A DNA stretch of 64,000 nucleotides from Ruminococcus sp. (lineage in GTDB: Bacteria > Bacillota > Clostridia > Oscillospirales > Acutalibacteraceae). Location: positions 62,001-126,000 of the forward strand of contig JAFQPG010000004.1 of assembly GCA_017411835.1 (NCBI GenBank). The letters are read 5' to 3'. Under the pieces are notes generated by a model. That model worked only from the letters and a program-made list of their open reading frames with translations. It made no database searches and was not told the origin of the DNA. This document shows, piece after piece, positions 42,960 through 53,802 of the stretch (the first letter of the stretch is position 1; every line of letters starts with the position of its first letter). Made by a program: the position numbers and the translations under genes.

Positions 42960-43355
42960 TTATCTTACGATGTTTCTCCAGTCAAGGTCGCCACGCTCAA
43001 GACCGTGGATAAGTACCTCTGCTGTTGCGATATTAGTCGCAACAGGAATGTTGTGCATGTCGCAAAGACGAAGCAGGTTCATATCATTTGGCTCGTGTGG
43101 CTTAGGTGTAAGCGGATCGCGGAAGAAAATAAGCATATCGATTTCATTGCACGCAATTCTAGCCGCAATCTGCTGGTCGCCGCCCTGTGAACCGCCTAAA
43201 AACTTCTGTATTTCCAGACCGGTAGCTTCGCTGACCATTTTACCTGTAGTACCTGTTGCACAAATATTGTGTCTGCTGAAAATACCGCAGTACGCAATAC
43301 AGAACTGTACCATAAGTTCTTTTTTCTCGTCGTGAGCAATCAAAGCAATATTCAT
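42960..43355 (-). CDS. mgsA: Methylglyoxal synthase
   Basis: 131 residues from ATG 43355, preceded by GGAGGGAAATAT; the 142-residue frame begins upstream of the site. Conserved [39 protein letters not shown] (phosphate loop and catalytic Asp), [12 protein letters not shown] and [12 protein letters not shown]. Turns dihydroxyacetone phosphate to methylglyoxal, a glycolytic bypass. Follows minD by 54 bp, in the minCDE-rodA-mgsA order known from Clostridia but without minC, minE and rodA. Confidence 0.95.
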   Translation of the reverse strand: MNIALIAHDEKKELMVQFCIAYCGIFSRHNICATGTTGKMVSEATGLEIQKFLGGSQGGDQQIAARIACNEIDMLIFFRDPLTPKPHEPNDMNLLRLCDMHNIPVATNIATAEVLIHGLERGDLDWRNIVR

Positions 43356-43409
43356 ATATTTCCCTCCATAACTAAAAATAAATCCCAAAGTATATCGAAC
43401 ACATAGTGT

Positions 43410-44150
43410 TTATAACTTAATAAGAAGAGGTACATCGTTTCCTTTCAAACGCTCTGTTAACGCATCAAAAATAACAGTCGAACTACACCAGTTTGTCGCT
43501 AAAATACCGCGCTGGGAAAGCGCTGCTATGCGAACGTCTTCGGGAACAACGGCAATAAGCCTTATCCCGACAGTATCAATAACCTCATCAAGGTCTTCAT
43601 ACAAGCCTGTTGCTAAAAATCTTTCCTTATCAAAACGGTTAATTACAAGCCTTGCGTCAGTAATGCCCATTTCGCTTAGTCTGTTTAAGATATTAACTCC
43701 ACCGCGTACGCTGATAGGCTCGGTATTTACGACAACTAACGCTCTGTCAGCAGCAATCGCTGCGGACTCAAAGCCGGTACCAACACCAGCGGGAGCATCA
43801 ACAATAACATAGTCGTAGTTGTTCTTGTTTTCACCTATAAACTGCTTCATAATCTGCGGGCTGATTTCATCCTCAGCAAGCACAGGAGCCGCAATAGTAA
43901 AAAGCCCCTTAGCACCGTCGCATTCATACAGCGCATCAGATAACGCGCACGTGCCGCTGATTACATCAGACAAATCATACACAAGCTTTTGTGTCACGCC
44001 GAGCATCATATCGCTACCGCGCATACCGCTGTCGCAGTCAATGACAAGTACTTTATAATTTTTTCTCGTTAGTGCAAGTGCAAGCGACGTGGAAACGGTA
44101 GTTTTTCCGGTACCACCCTTGCCTGATGCAACAACTATAACCTGACTCAT
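43410..44150 (-). CDS. minD: MinD-like septum-site ATPase
   Basis: 246 residues. Deviant Walker A GKGGTGKTT (10-18), DYVIVDAPAGVGTGF, and NRFD typical of MinD. Two changes from the family are noted: the C-terminus ends RLKGNDVPLLIKL instead of the usual basic amphipathic membrane helix, and no minC or minE neighbour is found. A terminator (44189) separates it from PBP2 upstream, so it has its own promoter or is read through. Possibly a divergent MinD/ParA protein for division-site or surface-structure placement. Confidence 0.8.
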   Translation of the reverse strand: MSQVIVVASGKGGTGKTTVSTSLALALTRKNYKVLVIDCDSGMRGSDMMLGVTQKLVYDLSDVISGTCALSDALYECDGAKGLFTIAAPVLAEDEISPQIMKQFIGENKNNYDYVIVDAPAGVGTGFESAAIAADRALVVVNTEPISVRGGVNILNRLSEMGITDARLVINRFDKERFLATGLYEDLDEVIDTVGIRLIAVVPEDVRIAALSQRGILATNWCSSTVIFDALTERLKGNDVPLLIKL

Positions 44151-44188
44151 AATAATACCTCGTATAATATTTTATCACAAAACAAAAT

Positions 44189-44216
44189 AAAGAGCAACGA
44201 AAAATCGTTGCTCTTT
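44189..44216. terminator. Terminator between PBP2 and minD
   Basis: AAAGAGCAACGA (44189-44200) with TCGTTGCTCTTT (44205-44216), followed by T-rich DNA on the minus strand. Confidence 0.8.
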
Positions 44217-44315
44217 GTGTAGAATAATCACGCCTAAAATTAGGCACTTTTTATAAAACAAAGTTTAAAAATGTCTTTTTAAAGCCTTATAATCAATCAT
44301 TTTCACAAACAGTGC

Positions 44316-46376
44316 TTAACCCCACGATTTGCTCTTTACCTGACTTAGGGTCTTGTCGTAAAAATATGCATCCATCATATCCATAGCAGTATACATCGCG
44401 TACTTACCCTTTGCGCCGTGCTCAAGCACAACAGCAACAGCAACCTCAGGTTTATTATATGGCGCATAGCAAACAAAAATTACGTGGTCACTGCCCGCAT
44501 TTTCTGCAGTACCTGTTTTACCTGCAACCGCCTTTGGATATGCTGATACAGGGGTTGCTGTACCGGAAGTGACAACACTTCGCATAGCACTTTTTACCGT
44601 TGACAAATGCTTTTTTGAAAGTCCCGCATTAGCTAAAACAACAGGCTCTTTAGGGTTATTATACAGCACCGTTTCGTCACGCTCATAGTTGACAATTTTT
44701 CTAACCAGATGGGTCTGATATCTAACGCCGTTGTTTGCAATAGTTGATGTGTAAGTAGCAAGCTGCATCGGAGTAAAAGTGTTATCGCTTTGACCGATTG
44801 CCGCCTGAACAGTATTGCCCTCATACCAAGTGGTGGAATCCCTGCCCGCAAGCACACCGATAGACTCGTCTATTTCAAGTCCGGTTTTAACACCAAGTCC
44901 GAATTTTTCAGCGTACATATAAAGGGTTGTAGCACCAAGCCTTCTGCCAACCTCTGCAAAGTAATAGTTACACGATACCGTCATACCACTATGTAACGCA
45001 ATAGGCCCGTGTGTACCCATACAGTTAACAATATATTTCGGGTAATAGTCGTAGTGCTTAGTACAGTTAATAGTAGAGCTTGGCTTTATCACTTTTTCCT
45101 GTAATGCCGCAAGCGCAACACAAGGCTTAAACGCAGAACCCGGCGAAAACGAACCATCAAATGTGCGCGAGAACATCGGAGAATGCTCGTTTGTATTAAG
45201 CCACGCGTTATAGTCAGGGTCGTAGTATTTTGATACGTCATAGTTCGGTGCTGATGCAGCCGCGATAACTGAATTGTCTTTTACTGACAGCATAACCGCT
45301 CCGCCACAGTAGCAATCCTCGCCGAGCAACGACTGCTGTTTTGCATTAGTTGATTTAGCATTTTTTACAGCCGCAACGCCTTCTGCTCGTGCTCTGTTAA
45401 TATTTTTTTGCAATGAGTAGTTAGCAACCGCCTGAACATTTGAGTCAATCGTCAGATAAACTGTATCTCCAGGCTTTGCTTTAACCGTTTCGGTTTCGCT
45501 AACGATATCTCCGTTTTCGTCTTTGACGATAGTTTTTGTGCCTGACTGACCGCGCAAATGGTCTTCAAGAGCTTTTTCAATACCAAACTTACCTATAACA
45601 TCGTCCATGCTGTAGCCGTTGTCTTTGTTTGCTTCATATTCTTCGGTGGATAATGAACCAACCACGCCCAAAATATGAGGAATAAGTGTGCCGTTTTTAA
45701 TTATTCGCTCGTTGGAAACCCTGATATCTACACCTGCGACCGACTGGGTTTGCTCGGACACTACTGCGACGGTATCTTCAGACACATTCTGTGCAAAAAC
45801 ATACGCTTTTGAATATGAGTAGCCTGTTTTTTCCATATTATAACGCACAGAAACGACATCTCGTCTGCGCGATAAATCTTCGATTTTTTCAGCCTTGTAC
45901 CTTATGCAAAGCTCAGAAAAAACCTGCTCTGCTGTTACAAGCTTACTATTATTTAACATACTCTCGCCTGTAATATATTCAAGCTCTGCACCACTGTCTT
46001 CTTCAAATACAAGGCTATCGCCACTTACCTTTATCGGCAGAGTATCAACCCATTTTGTTTTGCACACAGCACATAAATCAAGCAAAGTATTGATTATATC
46101 ATTTGTTGAGTCTTCTTTTACATAAATCTTATTAATTACAATATTGTACGCAGTTTTATTTACTGCAAGCTCTTTTCCGTGCACGTCTAAAATTTCACCG
46201 CGAGTTGCGTCTGACACCTCAGTATAAGAGGTAGACTGTGCAGAAATTTCTTTGTACTGGTCACCGTTTACAACCTGCCAGTCAAAAAGCCTAATAGAAA
46301 AACACGCAAAAATAAGGACAACTATCACACCGCAAATGATAATTCTGAGATTTACTTTCTTATTATCTTTGCCCAT
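44316..46376 (-). CDS. mrdA: Penicillin-binding protein 2 (elongation transpeptidase)
   Basis: 686 residues. One N-terminal transmembrane helix (about 10-30); PBP dimerisation domain (about 55-290); transpeptidase domain with SxxK S414-A-F-K417, SxN S468-C469-N470, and AGKTGTAEN near 640. Peptidoglycan crosslinking during cylindrical growth. Lies directly after mreD (22 bp), completing mreBCD-pbp2. Family names vary (PBP2, PbpA); rodA is not adjacent. AAAGGAGGAC precedes ATG. Confidence 0.9.
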   Translation of the reverse strand: MGKDNKKVNLRIIICGVIVVLIFACFSIRLFDWQVVNGDQYKEISAQSTSYTEVSDATRGEILDVHGKELAVNKTAYNIVINKIYVKEDSTNDIINTLLDLCAVCKTKWVDTLPIKVSGDSLVFEEDSGAELEYITGESMLNNSKLVTAEQVFSELCIRYKAEKIEDLSRRRDVVSVRYNMEKTGYSYSKAYVFAQNVSEDTVAVVSEQTQSVAGVDIRVSNERIIKNGTLIPHILGVVGSLSTEEYEANKDNGYSMDDVIGKFGIEKALEDHLRGQSGTKTIVKDENGDIVSETETVKAKPGDTVYLTIDSNVQAVANYSLQKNINRARAEGVAAVKNAKSTNAKQQSLLGEDCYCGGAVMLSVKDNSVIAAASAPNYDVSKYYDPDYNAWLNTNEHSPMFSRTFDGSFSPGSAFKPCVALAALQEKVIKPSSTINCTKHYDYYPKYIVNCMGTHGPIALHSGMTVSCNYYFAEVGRRLGATTLYMYAEKFGLGVKTGLEIDESIGVLAGRDSTTWYEGNTVQAAIGQSDNTFTPMQLATYTSTIANNGVRYQTHLVRKIVNYERDETVLYNNPKEPVVLANAGLSKKHLSTVKSAMRSVVTSGTATPVSAYPKAVAGKTGTAENAGSDHVIFVCYAPYNKPEVAVAVVLEHGAKGKYAMYTAMDMMDAYFYDKTLSQVKSKSWG

Positions 46377-46398
46377 AAAGTTGTCCTCCTTTTTTATT

Positions 46399-46905
46399 TT
46401 ATTGGTCGTTTAAAGTCGTGTATATAAACTTATTCAAGTAATAAAAAACTACTGTATAAAGTATAGTCTGCACAATGCGCGAAATATAGTGATTTACAAA
46501 ATATACTGCACCGTCAGCATACCCTGCCATCACATACGAAAACAGAAAATGTATCGATAATAATGCCGTTACAATTATTATTGTAGCAAGCATAACATTC
46601 CAAAAGCTTACGGTGATTATATTATTTGCACAATAGCCTAAGATAAAGCATACTATTGTCAAGCCTATCGCAAAGGTGCCAATAGAATTAGAAAAACCTA
46701 AGTCGGTTAGAGCACCGCACACAAAGCCGAAAACCATAGAGGGCACTTCGGGTTCGAAAACCGAAATCGTAATCGCAAGCGATACAAGCAGACAAGGGGT
46801 TGCACCGTAAATCTCTTTGAAAAGAGAGGGTGTGCTACCGAGCACAAACAGTATAAGTATCTCAATACTGTACGCAAGATACCTGAAAAATTTTATATTA
46901 TTCAT
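46399..46905 (-). CDS. mreD: Rod-shape protein MreD
   Basis: About 168 residues with five hydrophobic segments (FLVLGSTPSLFKEI-type N-terminus, LVSLAITISVF, GLTIVCFILGYCANN). Small membrane partner of MreC. The start is at ATG 46905 in TGATG, sharing the A of the mreC stop; the GTG one codon earlier is also possible. GGAGAACAAG lies upstream. Translationally coupled to mreC. Confidence 0.85.
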   Translation of the reverse strand: MNNIKFFRYLAYSIEILILFVLGSTPSLFKEIYGATPCLLVSLAITISVFEPEVPSMVFGFVCGALTDLGFSNSIGTFAIGLTIVCFILGYCANNIITVSFWNVMLATIIIVTALLSIHFLFSYVMAGYADGAVYFVNHYISRIVQTILYTVVFYYLNKFIYTTLNDQ

Positions 46906-47753
46906 CACTTGTTCTCCGATTTGCCGTTAATCAGCACTTCGCCCTGTCCGGTGTAGTCGGTGATGATAGCAAGCTCTGTAATCTTCTTTATGTTGTCGTA
47001 TGGTTTTACTACGGCGTAGTAAGATGTATTGTAGGTATCGTAGCAGATGTCAGTTACCTCGCCGATTATAAGTCCCTTTGGATAAAGTCCGCTTATACCC
47101 GTACTTGTAATGATGTCACCCTTTTTGACCTTATGGTCGGCTGACAGCTTAGACATTGTTGTCAGATTATCGTCGCAGTACTTTGCAGAACCGCTGATAA
47201 TTCCGGTGTCTGAAGTTTTATTGTCTATTGCACCGACACTTGTCTGCGGGGATAAAACCGTTACCACCTTACAGGTGTTCAAATCTACCTCGGATACCCA
47301 TCCGACTAAACCGTTTTCGGATACAACAGGATCACCTTGCGACACTTCAGACGTACTGCCTTTATCAAGTGTGCAGGAGTAAAATTCGTCGTTTGGGTCA
47401 CGACGCAAAACAGTACCCGGTACTAAAGTAAACTGCGGATTTTCCTTTTTAAGACCGTAGAATTTCCACAGTCTTGTGTTTTCAGTCAAGGTATCGTAGT
47501 AATTTACAAGCTGACTTCGAAGCTTCTTGTTTTCTTTTTTCAGCTCCTCGTTTTCAGCCTTAATTTCTTCAATCGAGCGGTTGTCTTCATTAGTCGCCGC
47601 AGCAGTAACCTTAGACAACGGCGCAGTGATTGAGTTTACTGTAGAGGACACCATATTACTTTGAATGCTGTTTGTAAAAACTGACAGCACAATAACAACA
47701 AACACCGCAGACAAAAATATCTTTACGCTGTTCGATTTCAAAAAGTCTTTCAT
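46905..47753 (-). CDS. mreC: Rod-shape protein MreC
   Basis: 282 residues. N-terminal transmembrane helix (10-30), coiled coil (about 55-90, EIKAENEELKKENKKLRSQL), then the beta-barrel domain with DPNDEFYSCTLDKGS, SENGLVGWVSEV and VVTVLSPQTSVGA. Periplasmic-side scaffold linking MreB to PBPs. AGGAGGACAGT precedes ATG. A hairpin at 47780 separates it from mreB. Confidence 0.9.
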   Translation of the reverse strand: MKDFLKSNSVKIFLSAVFVVIVLSVFTNSIQSNMVSSTVNSITAPLSKVTAAATNEDNRSIEEIKAENEELKKENKKLRSQLVNYYDTLTENTRLWKFYGLKKENPQFTLVPGTVLRRDPNDEFYSCTLDKGSTSEVSQGDPVVSENGLVGWVSEVDLNTCKVVTVLSPQTSVGAIDNKTSDTGIISGSAKYCDDNLTTMSKLSADHKVKKGDIITSTGISGLYPKGLIIGEVTDICYDTYNTSYYAVVKPYDNIKKITELAIITDYTGQGEVLINGKSENK

Positions 47754-47779
47754 ACTGTCCTCCTTTTATAAATAATATC

Positions 47780-47807
47780 GCACCGCACTACCATTGTAAT
47801 GCGGTGC
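47780..47807 (-). terminator. mreB-mreC intergenic hairpin, possible attenuator
   Basis: GCACCGCA (47780-47787) with TGCGGTGC (47800-47807). Without a clear T-run, it probably tunes mreC expression below mreB or blocks RNA decay. Confidence 0.5.
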
Positions 47808-47818
47808 TAAGTTTATTT

Positions 47819-48910
<1,092 letters not shown>

Positions 48911-49020
48911 TTATTTCAATATTTTTTAGGCACGAATTTTAGCATAATTTGTGAATTTTCTGCGAATTTAAAGGAAAATCATCCCAAATATAAACACAGA
49001 CAAAACGCCTTAATATTTGC

Positions 49021-49464
49021 TTAATTTTTTCCTGTTGAACCAAAGCCGCCTTCACCGCGTATAGTTTTGTCGAGCTCGTCGACCTCAATAGCTGTGCAGG
49101 TGCAAACAGGTGCAATTACAAGCTGAGCTATGCGCTCTTGCTGTGTGATAGTATATGGGGTGTTTGAAATATTTGTAAGACCGACGCAAACCTCACCTCG
49201 GTAGTCAGAGTCAATGACGCCGACACAGTTTGCAAGCGTAATGCCATGCTTTATAGCAAGGCCTGAGCGGGCGTAAATATACGCAACATAGTTTTCGTTT
49301 TCAAGCGCTATGGCAAGACCGGTTGGAATAACCTTGATTTCGCCCGGATTGATAATAATATCGTTTTCAATACACGCGTGCAAATCCATACCTGCTGAAC
49401 CTGCAGTCGCTCTTTTTATCATCTGTGCATTTTCTCTTAATTTTTTGACTTTTAATACCTGCAT
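49021..49464 (-). CDS. dut: Deoxyuridine triphosphatase (dUTPase)
   Basis: 147 residues from ATG 49464, placed by AGAGGAGTACAAAT; the longer frame from 49503 is discarded. Trimeric dUTPase motifs: AGSAGMDLHA, YARSGLAIKHGI, GVIDSDYRGE, ERIAQLVI and RGEGGFGSTG (C-terminal P-loop-like arm). Hydrolyses dUTP to dUMP, keeping uracil out of DNA. Monocistronic. Confidence 0.95.
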   Translation of the reverse strand: MQVLKVKKLRENAQMIKRATAGSAGMDLHACIENDIIINPGEIKVIPTGLAIALENENYVAYIYARSGLAIKHGITLANCVGVIDSDYRGEVCVGLTNISNTPYTITQQERIAQLVIAPVCTCTAIEVDELDKTIRGEGGFGSTGKN

Positions 49465-49601
49465 ATTTGTACTCCTCTTGCAATTTTTTAAAATAACTTG
49501 CATTTTTAAAAAGATAATTCGAATTTAAAATTATAAAAAGGAAAGTTAAAAACAATCTTAATTTCGATAGGGAATTTTAAGATTTTCTTTAAAATAATTC
49601 T

Positions 49602-51695
49602 TTAAAAGATTGTGAAATTTTTAACGCCTCTTATAAACAATCCATAGGTAAAACGCTCGAAATTCCGTTTTTCACTCATTTTTTTAAGTATTTTTTCCTT
49701 GTTTTCCACAGAGTTTTCCACAGAAAAGTGAAAAACTGTGAAATCAAGATTTTTTGAATTATTAATCTCTTTTGGCAAAATAAGTGGTACGCAGTTTAAA
49801 ATTTCGACGGCGTTTGAATCGCAAACAAGCGTAAATTCTTCGCCTTTTCTGTCTTGCAGTTTTCTTTCGTTTTTGCAAGTCACACAGCTTACCCCCGCGC
49901 TTTTAACAGGACAGTTGCGAGTCATCATAAGCGGTAAATATCCGTATGCGGCAACGCCGATTTTAATCTCGCTTTTTAACGCATTTATACGTGAATAGTC
50001 AAGCTCAAACGATACCTGCGCATCCTGTGCGCCGTAGTCCTTTGCCCATTTAAGCGAAAGCGAATTTGCAAGATTCATAAAACAGCTAAGGTGATATTTT
50101 ATCCCCAGCTGTTTACATAAGTACACTGCCCCGATGTTGTGGCACATCGCATCGCTTATACCCATCGATTTTGCTTTTTTCAGCGCCTCAATTACTTTTT
50201 CCTCGCGGTCAAACATAGCACGCGGGATATCAATCGCAATATTAATACCATTTTGTATAAGAGTTTTTATTTTATCTTTGCTTTTGATGCATTCGAAAAG
50301 CGGAACGAAAACATATTCAAACCTGCTAAATGACGCAGGAATCTCTAAATCTCTAACAATAGCATAGTTAGCTTTTATACCTTTTTGAGCGTTATTAACC
50401 TTATCTAAAACATCATCAGCAGACAGGTCAAAAATTTCATAGTTATGCCATTTCTCGCGTTTTTGCGCCAGCTTTTCAAGTGAAACTCTGCGCAACGCGT
50501 TAAGCTCTTTAATCGGCACAAAGCAGTCGCCGATTATTTCGCAATCAATTTTATTTACGATAAACGGAGTATCACCTGTTTTAAAAAGCGACTGCTCAAT
50601 TTTTTCTTTTACAGTCGGTGCATTTTGTGCTTTTTCGACGATATTTTCTGAAACAACCTCGACTTTATTATCTTTGTCTGTAACAGATAATTTTATTTTT
50701 TCACCGACTTTGATTTTTACATCAAAATCTATTTTTATTCTGCCGACTTCGTCTTTATAGGTGGTGCGGATTTCACGCAAGAGCTTCTCTGTCGCTTTTA
50801 CTACGTCCTCACGTTTTCTATATCCAAACATACCTTGTCCGCGATTGTCAGCATAGTAGCCGTCTGTAAAGCCGGTGCGGGAAAAAACCGCCTGCAAATA
50901 TTCATTTGTTTTGTCTTCTACAAAGCCGTTGTCACGCATCTGCACACAAGCAGATGTCGCAGACGCAACGTACTCAGGGCGTTTCATTCTGCCCTCTATT
51001 TTTGCACTCGTTACGCCGATTTGTTCAAGCTCTTTAATATATTCAACAATGCTGTTGTCCTTTAAGCTTAACGCGTGAGAGCTACTTTCTACTGCAAACG
51101 GCAGTCGGCAAGGCTGAGCGCACGCACCTCGGTTTGCGCTACGCGTTCCGAGCATAGAGGACATATAGCACTGACCCGATACACACATACAAAGTGCACC
51201 ATGAACGAAAACCTCGAGTTCAATATCGCAATTATCAGCAATGTATTTAATCTCTTTTTTTGTCATTTCACGCGCAAGCACCACTCGTGAAAAGCCAAGC
51301 TCTTTTAAGGCTTTTGCTCCCGATAAAGTATGCACGCTCATCTGGGTTGATGCGTGCAGTTTTAAATCAGGCACTATCTTTTTTATAGCCTGACTTAGCC
51401 CGATATCCTGCACAATTACTGCATCAATATCGCAGCTCGCCGCATCTTTTACAAGCTTTAGTGCATCGCTAAGCTCGTCATCAAAAATAATTGTGTTAAG
51501 TGCAAGATAGACCTTTACACCATATTGATGACAGTATTTAACTGCAGTTTTCAGCTCGTCTATATCAAAATTGTGGGCTGATGCACGCGCAGAAAACTCC
51601 TTTGCGCCGACATATATAGCGTCTGCACCGCTTCTTACAGCAGCCAAAACGCTGTCGTATCCGCCCGCAGGAGATAAAATCTCGATTTTACTCAT
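49602..51695 (-). CDS. U32-family peptidase-like protein
   Basis: 697 residues. N-terminal PF01136 domain with EILSPAGGYDSVLAAVRSGA, QDIGLSQAIKKIVP, EVFVHGALCMCVSGQC and SANRGACAQPCRLPF (Cys cluster for an Fe-S centre). Known: some U32 members (RlhA, TrhP) hydroxylate RNA rather than act as peptidases. The C-terminal half is longer than in short members. Starts 2 bp after the zapA stop, with AAAAAGGACTAATA, a Clostridia-type zapA-U32 pair. Confidence 0.85.
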   Translation of the reverse strand: MSKIEILSPAGGYDSVLAAVRSGADAIYVGAKEFSARASAHNFDIDELKTAVKYCHQYGVKVYLALNTIIFDDELSDALKLVKDAASCDIDAVIVQDIGLSQAIKKIVPDLKLHASTQMSVHTLSGAKALKELGFSRVVLAREMTKKEIKYIADNCDIELEVFVHGALCMCVSGQCYMSSMLGTRSANRGACAQPCRLPFAVESSSHALSLKDNSIVEYIKELEQIGVTSAKIEGRMKRPEYVASATSACVQMRDNGFVEDKTNEYLQAVFSRTGFTDGYYADNRGQGMFGYRKREDVVKATEKLLREIRTTYKDEVGRIKIDFDVKIKVGEKIKLSVTDKDNKVEVVSENIVEKAQNAPTVKEKIEQSLFKTGDTPFIVNKIDCEIIGDCFVPIKELNALRRVSLEKLAQKREKWHNYEIFDLSADDVLDKVNNAQKGIKANYAIVRDLEIPASFSRFEYVFVPLFECIKSKDKIKTLIQNGINIAIDIPRAMFDREEKVIEALKKAKSMGISDAMCHNIGAVYLCKQLGIKYHLSCFMNLANSLSLKWAKDYGAQDAQVSFELDYSRINALKSEIKIGVAAYGYLPLMMTRNCPVKSAGVSCVTCKNERKLQDRKGEEFTLVCDSNAVEILNCVPLILPKEINNSKNLDFTVFHFSVENSVENKEKILKKMSEKRNFERFTYGLFIRGVKNFTIF

Positions 51696-51697
51696 TA

Positions 51698-52351
51698 TTA
51701 GTCCTTTTTGTCTTCAAACAGGCTGTACTGACGCACTGGGGTATAGCCCTTTTTTTCATTTTTCTGCTCCATATGGCGCTGTCTAAACGGGTTTATATGT
51801 TCGTGGTTGTGGCGTTTTTTCTCGCTTTTTGGGGTGTTCATTTGTGGTGCAGGCTCCGCCTTTACAGGTGCAGAAATTTCTACCTGTTCTTTTTCTTCTA
51901 TATCAAAAGAAAGGTCATCCTCAGCGCTGATTTCAACAGGCTGTGTTTTTTCAACTACTTCCTGTTTGAGCTCTTCTTTTTCTTTGATTTCGACACTGGT
52001 TGCAACCATTGTTTTTTTAGACGATAAAAGCTCGCTGTTTTGTGCTTCGAGCTTTTCGATTTTTGCTTTCAGCTCTTCGTTTTCTGCACGAAGCTTTGCG
52101 CTGTCCTCGATGTAATCTTTAACCTGCTCTTTTACCTGAGCCAGAGCTTGTTTAGCTTTAGCCTCATCGTCACAAAAATCGAGTGCCGCCATAATCGCGC
52201 AACGCTCTTTTGACATATTAGTGCTTGTGAAAAGCGAGTTGATAACGGTATCAACCTTGTTTGCTATGTCATTAACATATTTTTCTGACTCTGTCGTGAT
52301 AAGTGTGAGCTTTTGAGAAGCAACAAATACAGTAATTTTATTTTTTTCCAT
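51698..52351 (-). CDS. zapA: Cell-division protein ZapA with long tail
   Basis: 217 residues. Residues 1-85 are the ZapA domain (KITVFVASQKLTLITTESEK, VNDIANKVDTVINSLFT). It continues into a coiled coil (85-125, KLRAENEELKAKIEKLEAQ) and a polar, Glu/Lys/Pro tail to 217, which the typical 90-residue ZapA lacks. It bundles FtsZ filaments. Coupled with the U32 gene. TGAGGTGCTATT precedes ATG. Confidence 0.8.
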   Translation of the reverse strand: MEKNKITVFVASQKLTLITTESEKYVNDIANKVDTVINSLFTSTNMSKERCAIMAALDFCDDEAKAKQALAQVKEQVKDYIEDSAKLRAENEELKAKIEKLEAQNSELLSSKKTMVATSVEIKEKEELKQEVVEKTQPVEISAEDDLSFDIEEKEQVEISAPVKAEPAPQMNTPKSEKKRHNHEHINPFRQRHMEQKNEKKGYTPVRQYSLFEDKKD

Positions 52352-52463
52352 AATAGCACCTCAATAAAGATTTTTTACCGAATAAATTATATAACAAAAG
52401 ATGGAAGTTCTACAAGCATTACTAAAGCATTGTAATATTTGCAAAACAAATGTTACCCATAAT

Positions 52464-52498
52464 AAACCCCCGACGAAATTAATCGTCGGGGGTTTGCG
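52464..52498 (-). terminator. Terminator of sigma/anti-sigma/dockerin operon
   Basis: AAACCCCCGACGA (52464-52476) with TCGTCGGGGGTTT (52483-52495), then T-rich DNA on the minus strand. Confidence 0.9.
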
Positions 52499-52523
52499 TG
52501 TTTAGGCTTATATTAAACTCGAT

Positions 52524-53789
52524 TTATTTTTGTGCAATTTTATACTGAATAGCAGTAGCATCTAAAATATTAACCGATTTATCGCGGTTAAAGTCGCTAC
52601 CTAAATCTAGACGTGTAACTCGTTTTTTTGCCTCAACGAGCTGAATTTCAGTTGCATCAAGCACAGACAGTTCGCCGTCTAAATCTGCATCGCCAAATGG
52701 TATCCCGATTTCATATTTTTCTATACATTCTTGAATAAATGGATAATCACCGTTAAGTGTATATTCAATAGGAATAAATTTATCGTTTTCTATATCATAC
52801 AATGCGTAGCAATAATAGAAAGGATAGCAAATCTGAGGATTTTCGATATATCTTGTGCCCAAGTCGAGAAATGTCATAGCGTCTGAGCCAATAGCTATAC
52901 GAGAATAAATCACGGCATAGTCCATCCCGTCATCTGCATCAACATCTATTTGTCCAAGCTCTGTGTAGGTCAATTCTCCCGCCTTTTCAACATCTTCTAA
53001 CTCATACTGTTTTAGCAATCTGTCTTTATATATATCCTCTTCCTGATTAACTTCATAACCTGTATTGTCAAAATACGAAACGCTTCTTACAATACCGCAA
53101 CTTGCGATTTTTTTGATATCACTTGCTTTTACTGACACGATAACAATGCCACTACCGACAAATACTTCTTCATACTCTATGCCGTCAAATACGACGGGTA
53201 CCATTTCTGTATTATACCAGTTACTGTAAAACAGCTTAAGTTCTACTCTTGCTGCTGATTTATTTGGCCAGCTTGGCATTGCAGTCGCATTTGGATGATA
53301 GCCCTCTGTTGATATATCAATACAAATCTTCTTATCAGGGGAGCTATTTTCGACTAGTTCCTGTAGCTGTGCTGATAATTTGCTATCAAATTGAAGCTCA
53401 TCGAATGTTGAAATAATAGCTAAATCGCTGTCGTCGATTATTCCGTTTTCATAAGCATATTTTATTTCATAAAGCTGTCCGTTTGTAAAAATCTGTGGTA
53501 GTGGTCGACTTGGTGCGTATAGTCTGTAATGTCCGATAGTCTGTTTTACTACATCATCAGGATATGCACAGCCGCTAACTTCTAATCGCACAAGATATTT
53601 ATCACCATTTATGTGTAAATTATAGTAAAGATGAATGTCACTTTTTTCTATATTATCTAAGCCCGCATAATCTACTCTGACAGCTTCTAAAAGCTCGTCG
53701 CTTATAGCAAAGTCTTCTGCATATATTGCTGTAGTGCTGATGCTAATAAGCATCACAAGTGCTAATATTAATGCTAATGTTTTTTTCAT
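52524..53789 (-). CDS. Secreted dockerin protein in ECF sigma operon
   Basis: 421 residues. Signal peptide (1-24, LALILALVMLISISTTAIYA); unassigned alpha/beta domain (about 25-340) with LYEIKYAYENGIIDDSDLAI, acidic and with few cysteines; dockerin (about 360-421) with VLDATEIQLVEA and ILDATAIQYKIA. Lies 13 bp after the anti-sigma gene and AAAGGAGGCGTTTTT is its site, so it belongs to that operon. It is the probable effector whose synthesis the sigma pair controls, and may itself act as a surface sensor. Confidence 0.75.
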   Translation of the reverse strand: MKKTLALILALVMLISISTTAIYAEDFAISDELLEAVRVDYAGLDNIEKSDIHLYYNLHINGDKYLVRLEVSGCAYPDDVVKQTIGHYRLYAPSRPLPQIFTNGQLYEIKYAYENGIIDDSDLAIISTFDELQFDSKLSAQLQELVENSSPDKKICIDISTEGYHPNATAMPSWPNKSAARVELKLFYSNWYNTEMVPVVFDGIEYEEVFVGSGIVIVSVKASDIKKIASCGIVRSVSYFDNTGYEVNQEEDIYKDRLLKQYELEDVEKAGELTYTELGQIDVDADDGMDYAVIYSRIAIGSDAMTFLDLGTRYIENPQICYPFYYCYALYDIENDKFIPIEYTLNGDYPFIQECIEKYEIGIPFGDADLDGELSVLDATEIQLVEAKKRVTRLDLGSDFNRDKSVNILDATAIQYKIAQK

Positions 53790-53802
53790 AAAAACGCCTC
53801 CT

